This document shows, in pieces, positions 1-6,920 of a stretch of 64,000 bases of DNA (positions are counted from its first letter, which is position 1; every line of letters starts with the position of its first letter). The stretch comes from Pseudomonas sp. JUb42 (GTDB lineage: Bacteria; Pseudomonadota; Gammaproteobacteria; Pseudomonadales; Pseudomonadaceae). Position numbers and translations under genes: made by a program. The notes beneath the pieces are model-generated. The model had not been told where the DNA came from, made no database searches, and was given only the letters and a program-made list of their open reading frames with translations. The DNA lies in the NCBI RefSeq assembly GCF_024807945.1, contig NZ_JANUFD010000022.1:38979-102978 (forward strand), in the 5' to 3' direction.

Positions 1-108
1 GCCTTCGGTATCGAAGAGACCGTCAAGCTGCGCAGCGCCCTGGATCTGATCTCATCGGAAACCTTCGCCCAGTCGCTGCTTGAGGAGCTGCACGCGCCGC
101 TCGAGTGA
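1..108 (+). CDS. C-terminal end of an unidentified protein (partial)
   Basis: The window opens inside a reading frame that runs to a TGA at 106-108, leaving the last 35 residues, which end in ELHAPLE. They look like two amphipathic helices (rich in Leu, Glu and Ser) and carry no motif I recognise. The frame stops 6 bp before the stop codon of the convergent GlxA-type regulator, the usual packing of two convergent real genes, which supports it being genuine coding sequence. No function can be proposed from this fragment. Confidence 0.5.
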   Translation, partial: AFGIEETVKLRSALDLISSETFAQSLLEELHAPLE

Positions 109-114
109 GCCTGT

Positions 115-1128
115 TCAGCCCCCGGCCAGCGCTGCTTCGGGCGCGCCAGCGGCATTGGTCGAAGCACCAGAGCGAAAGCGCTGGCGATACTCCACCGGGC
201 TGATGGCCAGGCGTTTGACGAACACCCGGCGCAAGCTATCGGCACTGTCAAAACCGCACTGATTGGCAATTTCCTTCATCGACTGCTCGGTGGCCTCCAG
301 GTAGCGCCGAACCGCGTCGATCCGCGCATCAGCGAGAAACGCCATGGGCGGCAAGCCGGTTTCCTTGGTGAACAGCCGCGACAGATTGCGCGGGCTCATG
401 TGCACGCGATCGGCCAGGGACACCAGGCTGTGATTCAGATGCAGGTTGGTCAGCATGTAGTCCTGCACCGCTTCGACATGGGAGTCCACCCCGCCCTGCA
501 TGTCCAGCAAGGGACTGAACTGCGACTGGCCACCGGCACGACGCAGGTACACCACAAGGTACTTGGCGACATCGATGGCCATGCGCTTGCCGAAGTCCTC
601 CTCGATCATCAGCAGCGACAGGTCGATGCCCGCAGTCACTCCGGCGGTGGTGTAAATCGTGCCGTCCTTGACGTGAATATGGTCGGGGTCGACATGGGCG
701 GACGGGAACAGCTCGCTCAAATGCGTAGCGTCCATCCAGTGAGTGGTCACCGATTTGCGCTCAATCAGGCCCGCAGCGCCCAGGGCAAACACGCCATTAC
801 AGATCGCCGCGAGGCGCCGGCAGCGCTTTTCCTGGACCTTGAGCCAGTCGCACAGGGTCGAGTCGGCGTACACATCGAAAATCCCCAGCCCACCCGGCAC
901 GATGATGGTGTCGAAGTGCGGGCAAGGGTCAAAAATCGTTCGGTCGGGAATCACCGTCAAGCCACTGGACGACAGCAGCGGACTGCGCGTGGTGCCCACT
1001 GTCAGCATCTCGTATTCACACTCGCCGTTGCTCAGGACCTTGACCTGGGCGAAGGCATCCTTGGGACCGGCGATATCCAGTAGCTGGAAGCCGGGAAACA
1101 ACACCATTCCCACGCTGATCTTGCGCAT
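115..1128 (-). CDS. GlxA family transcriptional regulator (DJ-1/PfpI domain + AraC HTH)
   Basis: A 337-residue protein with an N-terminal DJ-1/PfpI (class I amidotransferase-like) fold at about residues 5-190 and a C-terminal AraC-type double helix-turn-helix at about 225-318. The nucleophile-elbow region reads AAICNGVFALGAAG with Cys110, so the Cys position of DJ-1 proteins is kept; in GlxA/CdhR/FtrA-type regulators this domain is thought to bind ligand and not to act as an enzyme. The second HTH contains the conserved IANQCGFDSADSLRRVF segment. It lies downstream of the nitrile hydratase operon on the same strand, separated by a hairpin, so it is probably its own transcription unit. Whether it controls that operon cannot be told from sequence. 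Family assignment is firm, ligand unknown. Confidence 0.93.
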   Translation of the reverse strand: MRKISVGMVLFPGFQLLDIAGPKDAFAQVKVLSNGECEYEMLTVGTTRSPLLSSSGLTVIPDRTIFDPCPHFDTIIVPGGLGIFDVYADSTLCDWLKVQEKRCRRLAAICNGVFALGAAGLIERKSVTTHWMDATHLSELFPSAHVDPDHIHVKDGTIYTTAGVTAGIDLSLLMIEEDFGKRMAIDVAKYLVVYLRRAGGQSQFSPLLDMQGGVDSHVEAVQDYMLTNLHLNHSLVSLADRVHMSPRNLSRLFTKETGLPPMAFLADARIDAVRRYLEATEQSMKEIANQCGFDSADSLRRVFVKRLAISPVEYRQRFRSGASTNAAGAPEAALAGG

Positions 1129-1163
1129 AAGGACTCCTGTGCAACGATTGTCGATTCAATGAC

Positions 1164-1191
1164 CGGTCGCGTCCGGACAGGCCCGCGACCG
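1164..1191 (-). terminator. Hairpin downstream of the nitrile hydratase/cobalt operon
   Basis: CGGTCGCG at 1164-1171 and CGCGACCG at 1184-1191 form a perfect 8-bp GC-rich stem with a 12-nt loop, placed just after the cbtA stop and before the next gene's start. It lacks a good T run on the minus strand, so it is a weak intrinsic terminator or mRNA 3' end stabiliser. Confidence 0.4.
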
Positions 1192-1199
1192 ATCGCTAC

Positions 1200-1928
1200 T
1201 CATCCTAGTGGAGCAAATTCACCCGCAGGTACAGCTGGCGACTGACGGCGGAACCACCAGGCCGCCACCCCGCCCATGGCCGCCCAGAACACGGCATTGA
1301 CCAGCAAGGTGGTCAGGCGAAACTGCGCCTGCAGCGCTTCGGGCGCCAGGGAATGGTGCTCGGCAGGTTGCGGTGCGCCGATCAGATGCGGCAACACCAG
1401 CAATACCATGGCGATCACCTTGAGGCTCCAGTGCCGGCCGAACACCAGCAGGGCCAGGCCAAGGGCCGTGGCCAATGCCGTGGCGCCCCACCAGTCCTGC
1501 CGCGAGGAAAGCTCTGCAGCCGCCGTGCCAGGCAACTCGGGCGGCAGGCCTGCTGCCGGTGCCAGGCAGAAGGTGGCGTAACCGGCCAGGCCCCATAGCA
1601 CGCCCTGCCAGACCCTGGTCGGCGCCCGCAGATTGAACAACGCGGTGAGCATCAGGGCAAAACCGATGGCGACCACCAGATCACCGCCAAAAGTGGACAA
1701 GGTACGCTGCCAGCCGTCCTGCGGTGTCCAGGCTTCGGCATCGTGTTGGTGCTCATGGCTGCCAGCGGCATGGTCATGGGCAGGCTGCACCGCCACTTCG
1801 GCGTGCTCATAGGTTTCGGCCTGAAGAATCAGCGGCGTGACCCACAGGCTCTGCATCAGGGTCAGCAGCAATGCCGCGATGGCGCCTGTGTAACAGGCCG
1901 TGGTGACTATGTGTTTGAACATGCTCAT
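1200..1928 (-). CDS. cbtA: CbtA family cobalt transporter, membrane subunit
   Basis: A 242-residue polytopic membrane protein with about five to six hydrophobic segments (first at residues 12-32). Between the first two lies a His-rich periplasmic loop (AHDHAAGSHEHQHDAE, about residues 49-64), a typical metal-collecting feature of CbtA. CbtAB is a predicted cobalt uptake system, usually found in cobalamin regulons. Here it ends an operon for a cobalt-type nitrile hydratase, starting 19 bp after CbtB, so its likely job is to supply Co to that enzyme and not to B12 synthesis. No cobalamin riboswitch is visible in the operon. Assignment rests on architecture and on the adjacent CbtB. Confidence 0.88.
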   Translation of the reverse strand: MSMFKHIVTTACYTGAIAALLLTLMQSLWVTPLILQAETYEHAEVAVQPAHDHAAGSHEHQHDAEAWTPQDGWQRTLSTFGGDLVVAIGFALMLTALFNLRAPTRVWQGVLWGLAGYATFCLAPAAGLPPELPGTAAAELSSRQDWWGATALATALGLALLVFGRHWSLKVIAMVLLVLPHLIGAPQPAEHHSLAPEALQAQFRLTTLLVNAVFWAAMGGVAAWWFRRQSPAVPAGEFAPLG

Positions 1929-1947
1929 GCTCCTCTGGGAACGACCA

Positions 1948-2127
1948 TCAATGGCACGGAAAGCCCGAACTGTGGCGGGTGTCGTGGGCGGCGTTGTGCA
2001 CCAGATCCAGGTGCGAGAAACCGGCGAAGTACACCAGCGACAGGCCCATCAGGATCGAGCCGAAGGTGACCAGCAGGCGGTTGCCACGGCTGTGGGTGGC
2101 GGTCTGGGTAAATACAGTGCTGCTCAT
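1948..2127 (-). CDS. cbtB: CbtB family cobalt transporter small subunit
   Basis: A 59-residue protein with a single transmembrane helix (about residues 18-37) followed by a short His-rich tail (HLDLVHNAAHDTRH). This one-TM-plus-HxxxH tail layout is characteristic of CbtB, the small partner of CbtA. The start ATG at 2125-2127 has a GAGGAGC-type ribosome-binding site (reading the minus strand ...TGAGGAGCATCCC ATG). It sits 17 bp after the nitrile hydratase accessory gene and 19 bp before cbtA, so it is co-transcribed with both. The tail histidines probably bind the metal at the outer face of the membrane (inference). Confidence 0.87.
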   Translation of the reverse strand: MSSTVFTQTATHSRGNRLLVTFGSILMGLSLVYFAGFSHLDLVHNAAHDTRHSSGFPCH

Positions 2128-2144
2128 GGGATGCTCCTCAAAAA

Positions 2145-2495
2145 TCAGTGAATGTCGGGTTTCAGGGCGCCAAGGCGCATTTCCAGTTCACGGGTGTCCA
2201 GTAATGAGTGCTCGTGCAGCACCTTGATCAGGGCCTCAAGGAAGCGTTCGTAGTAGTCCCACGGCGGCTGGTTGCCACAAGGCAATTGCTCCCAGGTGGC
2301 GATGGAATCGATCAGGTTCTGGCGAAACGCCTCCCACTCGAAATGCCCCTCCTTGGACAGGGCCAGCGCCATGCCGTAAAGGCTGCGCTGCCAGTCCTGG
2401 GCGAAGTGCAGACGGCCCTGGGAGCGCGGTGGCGAGTCCTTGTGGCCGAGCATGCTGTTGGCGGCGAACTCTTCGAATCGGGTAAACATCGGCAA
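2145..2495 (-). CDS. Nitrile hydratase accessory protein (activator/self-subunit swapping type)
   Basis: A 116-residue soluble protein, starting 4 bp after the alpha-subunit stop. Its sequence (central GRLHFAQDWQRSLYGMALAL and WEAFRQNLIDSIATWEQ) resembles the small P14K/NhlE-type accessory proteins, which are themselves related to the N-terminal part of nitrile hydratase beta. In characterised Co-type systems such a protein carries Co-loaded alpha subunit into the apo-enzyme by subunit exchange. The gene order beta-alpha-accessory is that of Rhodococcus nhlBAE. Function by family and position; firm. Confidence 0.9.
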   Translation of the reverse strand: MPMFTRFEEFAANSMLGHKDSPPRSQGRLHFAQDWQRSLYGMALALSKEGHFEWEAFRQNLIDSIATWEQLPCGNQPPWDYYERFLEALIKVLHEHSLLDTRELEMRLGALKPDIH

Positions 2496-2499
2496 CTCC

Positions 2500-3123
2500 T
2501 CAGGCGGCGGACAGTTGCACCAGAGCCACGCCCATCATCGATTCGGGGGTAACCAGATCGGCCAGTTGCGCCTCGCTCAAGTGCCCGGAATTGGCAGGAC
2601 GCTCAGGCACCACGAACCAGCGGATCTGCGCACTGCTGTCCCATACCTCGACCTTGGTTTCGGCGCTCACCGGTACGCCGAATTCGCGCAGCACGGCCCG
2701 CGGCTCACGCACGCCGCGGGCGCGGAATACAGGGTCCTTGTACCAGTACGGTGGCAGGCCGAGGATCGGCCACGGGTAGCAGGAACACAGGGTGCAGATG
2801 ATCAGGTTATGCACCTGGGCACTGTTGGCCACCGCCAGCATGTGCTCGCCCTCGGCACCGTCCATGCCCTGAGCCAGGTTCAGTTCGGCAATGGCCTTGG
2901 GCGTGTCGGCCAGCAGGCGTTGCTTATAGGCTTCGTCGACCCAGGCCCGAGCGACGATCTTCGCGCCGTTGAACGGCCCGGCCACGGTTTCGAAGTGGCT
3001 GAGCACGGTGTCCACCGAGTCGCTGCCGATCACGCCTTTCTCGATCAGCAAGGCCTCCAGCGCCCGGACTTTCGCCGCGCTTTGGGCCTCACGTTGTTGT
3101 TCATACTCGAAGAGCTGGCTCAT
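2500..3123 (-). CDS. Nitrile hydratase alpha subunit, cobalt type
   Basis: A 207-residue catalytic subunit that hydrates nitriles to amides. The metal-binding claw is the hexapeptide CTLCSC at residues 110-115; in this family CTLCSC marks non-corrin Co(III) enzymes whereas CSLCSC marks Fe(III) enzymes, so cobalt is predicted. The two later cysteines are those oxidised to sulfinic and sulfenic acid in known enzymes. The segment after it (YPWPILGLPPYWYKD) is the conserved continuation. It starts 25 bp after the beta gene and is followed at once by the accessory gene. Length and motif are normal, so the enzyme should be functional. Confidence 0.96.
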   Translation of the reverse strand: MSQLFEYEQQREAQSAAKVRALEALLIEKGVIGSDSVDTVLSHFETVAGPFNGAKIVARAWVDEAYKQRLLADTPKAIAELNLAQGMDGAEGEHMLAVANSAQVHNLIICTLCSCYPWPILGLPPYWYKDPVFRARGVREPRAVLREFGVPVSAETKVEVWDSSAQIRWFVVPERPANSGHLSEAQLADLVTPESMMGVALVQLSAA

Positions 3124-3148
3124 GGAAAACTCCGCTGCAAGGGTTCGG

Positions 3149-3892
3149 TTAAACGGCTGGTTGTAGGTAGGCTTCGAACAGGTCGGCGTAGATCGTGGTG
3201 TTGGCCTCGCTCTTGCCCTCGCCCCAGATATCCGCAGCGTTAAACGCTACGCGATACACCGGCATCGGCTCGCCGATGCCATCCGGCCCGGTGTTGACGA
3301 AGTAAGCAAAGGCCCCGGCATAGACCTCGACAATGGTCCCCGGCTTGTTGCGCAGGTAACCCGGTAGACGGGTGTGGTCCACCGCCACGGGGTCGGCCAC
3401 TTTCACGCTGGCGCCATTGCGCAACAGCGGTTCGCCTGCATAGGGACGCAAGCCGGAATCGCCTTCGTGCAGGTAGCGCACGATCTGCTCACGAATGGCG
3501 GGGCTGGGCTGATCCGGCAGCGGTGCATCGGGTTGTTTGCGGTAGTGCTGCGCCCTGCTCTTGAGGTCTTCGCCAGAGATATAACCCTGGTCAACGAAGA
3601 AGCCGGAAATGCCCATCAGCCACTTTTCGTAGTAGCGAAACTTGAAGTAGTCGAACGGCTGCATGCCTTCGGCGCCAGTGCGCAGGGAGGCCCAGGTCCA
3701 ATCGCTTTTGAACGCAGTCGGCAGGCTGTCCACGGGGTACTTGGGCAAGGCGCCGCTCAAGTGCGCGCTCTCGGCCATCATCACGGTGTGGATGCCGAAG
3801 ATGCGTTTTTCCCATTCTTCGACGAATACCTGTTTTTCGACGCTCACGGGGCCAAGGTTTTCCAGGCCGCCCAGGTAGTGTTGTAGTTTCAT
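3149..3892 (-). CDS. Nitrile hydratase beta subunit
   Basis: A 247-residue protein beginning MKLQHYLGGLENLGPV, the typical start of nitrile hydratase beta subunits; W/E-rich helix EKRIFGIHTVMM and the C-terminal barrel with VKVADPVAVDHTRLPGYLR (residues ~165-185) are recognisable. It forms an alpha-beta heterodimer, contributing Arg residues to the active-site hydrogen-bond network. The beta gene precedes alpha here, the order of Rhodococcus Co-type operons and opposite to many Pseudomonas alpha-first operons. The DUF1097 gene ends 28 bp upstream. No truncation or frameshift is seen. Confidence 0.95.
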   Translation of the reverse strand: MKLQHYLGGLENLGPVSVEKQVFVEEWEKRIFGIHTVMMAESAHLSGALPKYPVDSLPTAFKSDWTWASLRTGAEGMQPFDYFKFRYYEKWLMGISGFFVDQGYISGEDLKSRAQHYRKQPDAPLPDQPSPAIREQIVRYLHEGDSGLRPYAGEPLLRNGASVKVADPVAVDHTRLPGYLRNKPGTIVEVYAGAFAYFVNTGPDGIGEPMPVYRVAFNAADIWGEGKSEANTTIYADLFEAYLQPAV

Positions 3893-3920
3893 TCGGTACT
3901 CCGGTGTGCTGTGACAGAAA

Positions 3921-4424
3921 TCAGGCCAGTTGTGGGTCGGGCTTGCTGGTCAGGGCGTCGCCCAGACGCTCGGAGACATAACCGAATACCGCGCCGGTGA
4001 TCAGTGCCGCTGCGGCGATCAGTGCCGGGTTGGCCAGGCCGGAAGTCGTCATGGGTTTGCCGCCCACAGCCGTCGTACCCACAGTCGAGGCAAAGCCCCA
4101 GACAATCGCCGGCAGGATGCTCAGCAGCGGCACCTTGGAGGCCTGGACCATGCCCGCGCTGCCAATCCCCACCAGAATGGCGATGAAGAACGGCGCCTCA
4201 CTGACCGTGGCGATGCCCAGCAGCACCAGGGAGCTGATCACCAGCCCGGTGAGATTGGAGGCGACGCTGCGGACAAACCCGGCACTGCCGCCGCCGACGA
4301 TGAAGAACGACGCCCAGGCAATGAACGTGACCCACACCGGTACGGGAAACACCGTGGCCGTGATGTAGGTGTCCAGTACCGCGAGGAGGCCGATGCTGAC
4401 GGTGTAGGCTTCTTGCTTTTTCAT
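3921..4424 (-). CDS. DUF1097 family membrane protein in the nitrile hydratase operon
   Basis: A 167-residue very hydrophobic protein with about five transmembrane helices, including GIGSAGMVQASKVPLLSILP; it matches the small DUF1097 family, known mostly from enterobacterial proteins of unknown role. It lies between the P47K-type GTPase (54 bp upstream) and the beta subunit (28 bp downstream), so it is almost certainly translated from the same mRNA. A role in substrate (nitrile/amide) passage or cobalt handling is plausible by context but unproven. The short C-terminal tail after the last helix is hydrophilic. Confidence 0.82.
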   Translation of the reverse strand: MKKQEAYTVSIGLLAVLDTYITATVFPVPVWVTFIAWASFFIVGGGSAGFVRSVASNLTGLVISSLVLLGIATVSEAPFFIAILVGIGSAGMVQASKVPLLSILPAIVWGFASTVGTTAVGGKPMTTSGLANPALIAAAALITGAVFGYVSERLGDALTSKPDPQLA

Positions 4425-4478
4425 GGGACGATTTCCTGACAGGAGGTTGGCGTTGTTGTTGGCAGGCTGAAAAACAAA

Positions 4479-5453
4479 TCAGGCGGCTTGCAGGCAATCG
4501 AGAAAGCCTTGCAGCAGGTGTTCGCTGTCCAGATCGCGACCGATGAAGACAAAGCGGTTGAGGCGTTCTTCGTCGCTTGCCCAGCGCGGCCCCGGCACCG
4601 CTTCCAGCAGCATGTGCACGCTGTGAAAATGGAAACGTCGGGCTTCGCTGGCGAAATTGAGCAGGCCTTTCATGCGCATCAATTGCTGGCCGTTGCTCTG
4701 CACCAGCTGGTTGATCCAGCGGTTGAAGCGCTCGGCATCCAGGGCACCGGCCGAAATCACGGAACAGGAGGAAATGGAGGCGTCGTGTTGGTGGTCATGA
4801 CCCTCGTCGTCGAGGATGTCCGGCTCGATCATCAGCAGGTTGGGCAGAGAGAAACGCTTGGTGCCCAACAGCTCATTCACCGGCACTTGCGAATGGTTGG
4901 TCTGTACGACCGTCGCCGTACTGTTGAGCAACTTGATCTGCCGACGCAGCGCCGCCAGCCGGGCCTGACTGACCAGGTCGGTCTTGTTGAGGATCAGGGT
5001 GTCGGCGAAGGCGATCTGCTCGCGGACGATCTCATCGTCCAGTTGCCCATCCAGATGCAGGGCATCGATCACGGTGACCACCGACTCCAGCTCTACGCGA
5101 GTGCGCAGGTCCGGGTCAGCGAGGAAGGTTTGCAATACGGGTGCAGGGTCGGCCAGACCCGAGGTTTCGATGATCAGGCGATCCAGGCGATTACCCGCCA
5201 GAGCCAGCATCTCCTTGACGCTGCTGACCAGGTCGGCGCGTACCGTGCAGCATACGCAGCCATTGTTGATCTCGATAAGCGCTTGCTGCTCCGAGACGAT
5301 CAACTGGCCGTCAATGCCCACTTCCCCGAATTCGTTGACGACAACGCCGATCCGGTAGTGCCGGTTCTGTTGCAGCAGATGATTGACCAGGGTGGTCTTG
5401 CCCGCCCCGAGAAAACCGGAAATGACCGTGACCGGGATTTTTCCAATCGACAT
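4479..5453 (-). CDS. CobW/P47K family GTPase (metallochaperone of nitrile hydratase)
   Basis: A 324-residue G3E GTPase. It has the Walker A loop GFLGAGKTT at residues 13-21, the metal-binding CVCC at 66-69, the guanine-specificity motif NKTD near residue 156, a His-rich loop (GHDHQHD near residue 217) and the C-terminal CobW_C domain. In nitrile hydratase clusters this family is the P47K activator that aids metal insertion; related COG0523 proteins are metal chaperones. It is the first gene of the operon, with a good AAGGTG ribosome-binding site before ATG 5453. Together with CbtAB it gives the operon both cobalt import and delivery. Confidence 0.92.
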   Translation of the reverse strand: MSIGKIPVTVISGFLGAGKTTLVNHLLQQNRHYRIGVVVNEFGEVGIDGQLIVSEQQALIEINNGCVCCTVRADLVSSVKEMLALAGNRLDRLIIETSGLADPAPVLQTFLADPDLRTRVELESVVTVIDALHLDGQLDDEIVREQIAFADTLILNKTDLVSQARLAALRRQIKLLNSTATVVQTNHSQVPVNELLGTKRFSLPNLLMIEPDILDDEGHDHQHDASISSCSVISAGALDAERFNRWINQLVQSNGQQLMRMKGLLNFASEARRFHFHSVHMLLEAVPGPRWASDEERLNRFVFIGRDLDSEHLLQGFLDCLQAA

Positions 5454-5554
5454 GATTCACACCTTGTAGTGGCCGTGTTTGGCGCCGCCGGATTCAGCGG
5501 CTTTCGGGCTACAGGTGCGATTTCCAGTCCGGTTTTTATCGGCTGTCCACGCCG

Positions 5555-5573
5555 GTCACGTTGTTGTCACGTT
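5555..5573 (-). promoter_or_regulatory. Direct repeat upstream of the nitrile hydratase operon, possible regulator site
   Basis: The octamer GTCACGTT occurs at 5555-5562 and again at 5566-5573, an 11-bp period that puts both copies on the same face of the helix, about 100 bp upstream of the first start codon. Such phasing is typical of activator half-sites. No protein can be assigned. Confidence 0.35.
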
Positions 5574-5706
5574 TGGTTGGGTTATATGGCCAGAATGGTC
5601 GGCACGGGCAGAAACGGACAGCTGGCTTTTTTTGCGGAGGGCGTCAGGCGGGGGAATGTATTGATCGGGGGCACTGTTTCGGGGCGGATGCACTGATTTG
5701 AAGTCG

Positions 5707-5792
5707 TTGGAGCGAGGCTTGCCCGCGAACCAGGCGGCGCGGCGTGTCAGATGCACCGCGTTATCGTTCTTCGCGGGCAAGCCGCGCGACCA
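5707..5792. repeat. REPIN, GGAGCGAGGCTTGCCCGCGAA type
   Basis: Two inverted REP arms (TTGGAGCGAGGCTTGCCCGC and TTCGCGGGCAAGCCGCGC) about 30 bp apart. The right arm departs from the left in its outer part (GCGCG instead of TCGCTCC), so the outer stem is decayed. Confidence 0.8.
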
Positions 5793-5820
5793 CAGAATCA
5801 CGCGGCACTGCTATTCGCTT

Positions 5821-6606
5821 TTAGAACACCAACTTGTAGCCAATCAAAACCAGCATCGTCGCCAGGCAAGGCCGTAGCACCTCATCCGAGATACGCCCGC
5901 TCAACTGGCTGCCCACATAGATACCCGGCAGCGAGCCCATGAGCAGGAAGCCGAGCACCGACCAGTCCATATTGCCCATGCTCGCATGGCCCAGGCCGGC
6001 GACCAGAGTCAGGGGCACGGCGTGGGCGATTTCGGTGCCGACCAGACGGCGTGTAGGCAGCAGCGGATAGAGGATAAACAGTGCCACTGTGCCCAGAGCG
6101 CCCGCGCCGATAGACGTCAGCGCAACCATGATGCCGAGGATCAGGCCGGTGACAACGGTCATCACATTGAGGCGTCGCCCGCCGGGCTGGTAGTTGCCGC
6201 CAGCGCGCTTGTGGGCGAAGGCCAGCAGGCGCTTCTTGAAGAAAATTGCCAGGGCGGTGAGCAGCAGGACCACGCCCAGGGCCTGTTTGATCACGCTGTT
6301 CAGGGCCGTCGGCGAGGTTTGCAGCTCGCTGAGGAACCACAGGGTCAGAGCTACGCCAGGCACGCTGCCCATCGTCAGCCAACCGGTAATGCCCCAGTCA
6401 ATATTGTCGTTCTTGCGATGCACCAGCACGCCGCCGGATTTGGTAATGGCGGCATACAGCAGGTCGGTGCCGACCGCCGTCGCCGGATTGATGCCGAACC
6501 ACAGCAGGATGGGCGTCATCAACGACCCACCACCGACACCGGTCATGCCAACGATAAAGCCCACGAGCAAACCCGCAACCACCAGACCTGTACTACCGAA
6601 ATCCAT
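5821..6606 (-). CDS. TauE/SafE family sulfite exporter-like permease
   Basis: A 261-residue integral membrane protein with about eight transmembrane helices arranged as two repeats. The family hallmarks GMTGVGGGSLMTPIL (residues ~20-34) and, in the second half, a matching TSIGAGALGTVAL are present. TauE/SafE proteins are thought to move sulfite, sulfonates or related anions across the inner membrane; substrate cannot be predicted here. It stands alone, with the nitrile hydratase operon downstream on the same strand after a REPIN and the divergent leader-peptide/hydrolase unit upstream. Confidence 0.9.
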   Translation of the reverse strand: MDFGSTGLVVAGLLVGFIVGMTGVGGGSLMTPILLWFGINPATAVGTDLLYAAITKSGGVLVHRKNDNIDWGITGWLTMGSVPGVALTLWFLSELQTSPTALNSVIKQALGVVLLLTALAIFFKKRLLAFAHKRAGGNYQPGGRRLNVMTVVTGLILGIMVALTSIGAGALGTVALFILYPLLPTRRLVGTEIAHAVPLTLVAGLGHASMGNMDWSVLGFLLMGSLPGIYVGSQLSGRISDEVLRPCLATMLVLIGYKLVF

Positions 6607-6721
6607 CGTGATGCCTTATCTAATGCTGCTATTGCATGGAAAAACGCGCAGCAGCATAACGACTTTCCTCAATAGCCCTTAGAACGATGCGGTCTAACTT
6701 TATAACCGGGTCGACTTTCAT

Positions 6722-6751
6722 TTGACGCAGTCTTTTGGCTGCGGGCATGAT
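6722..6751 (+). promoter_or_regulatory. Candidate sigma-70 promoter of the threonine-rich leader
   Basis: TTGACG at 6722-6727 and CATGAT at 6746-6751 are 18 bp apart. If used, transcription would start at about the A of the leader's ATG (6758), making the leader peptide mRNA leaderless, which would explain why no Shine-Dalgarno sequence is visible before it. Confidence 0.4.
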
Positions 6752-6757
6752 CAGTCC

Positions 6758-6829
6758 ATGACTTTCATTCAGTTCACCTCGACCACTACCACCACGACCG
6801 CCCCTGGCGGGCCGCCGGTGTGTACGTGA
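6758..6829 (+). CDS. Threonine-rich leader peptide (23 aa), predicted attenuator
   Basis: A short frame beginning MTFIQFTS followed by six consecutive Thr codons (6782-6799), then APGGPPVCT and TGA at 6827-6829. Codons ACC/ACT/ACC/ACC/ACG/ACC form the run; eight of 23 residues are Thr. It is followed by a strong intrinsic terminator (6850-6882) before the next gene. The segment CTGGCGGG at 6804-6811, just after the Thr run, is perfectly complementary to CCCGCCAG at 6855-6862, the first arm of the terminator, so the two structures are mutually exclusive. This is the layout of amino-acid attenuators such as thrL. There is also a short self-pairing CTGGCGGGCCGCCGG at 6804-6818 that could act as the protector hairpin. 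The peptide is inferred, not proven translated. Confidence 0.7.
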   Translation: MTFIQFTSTTTTTTAPGGPPVCT

Positions 6830-6849
6830 GCTGAACAAACGTATTACCC

Positions 6850-6882
6850 AAGGCCCCGCCAGCAATGGACGGGGCCTTTTTT
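6850..6882 (+). terminator. Intrinsic terminator of the leader (attenuator)
   Basis: AAGGCCCCG (6850-6858) pairs with CGGGGCCTT (6870-6878), followed by TTTTTT. Nine base pairs, mostly GC, plus a T run make this a strong terminator. It lies between the leader stop codon and the hydrolase start at 6921, so transcription into that gene must read through it. Confidence 0.88.
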
Positions 6883-6920
6883 GTGCGCCGTCCGGACTGG
6901 TTCATGAAAAGGAGATCCAC

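Larger units (their letters stand above)
5454..5820. other. Intergenic region: promoter of the nitrile hydratase operon and one REPIN
   Basis: 367 bp without a gene between the operon start and the stop of the TauE/SafE permease gene, which is transcribed toward it on the same strand. It holds a direct repeat near 5555-5573, an otherwise unremarkable promoter-proximal stretch, and a REPIN at 5707-5792. No convincing sigma-70 boxes could be picked out, so promoter position is undetermined. Confidence 0.5.

Noticed and set aside
1129..5820. Cobalamin riboswitch for cbtAB
   Set aside because: cbtAB have no leader of their own, starting 17-19 bp after neighbouring genes, and the 5' region of the operon shows no B12-box-like conserved segment.
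6629..6865. 78-codon minus-strand frame over the leader region
   Set aside because: It would read the terminator and Thr-leader backwards, is Arg/Gly-rich and lacks a ribosome-binding site; the plus-strand attenuator explains the sequence better.
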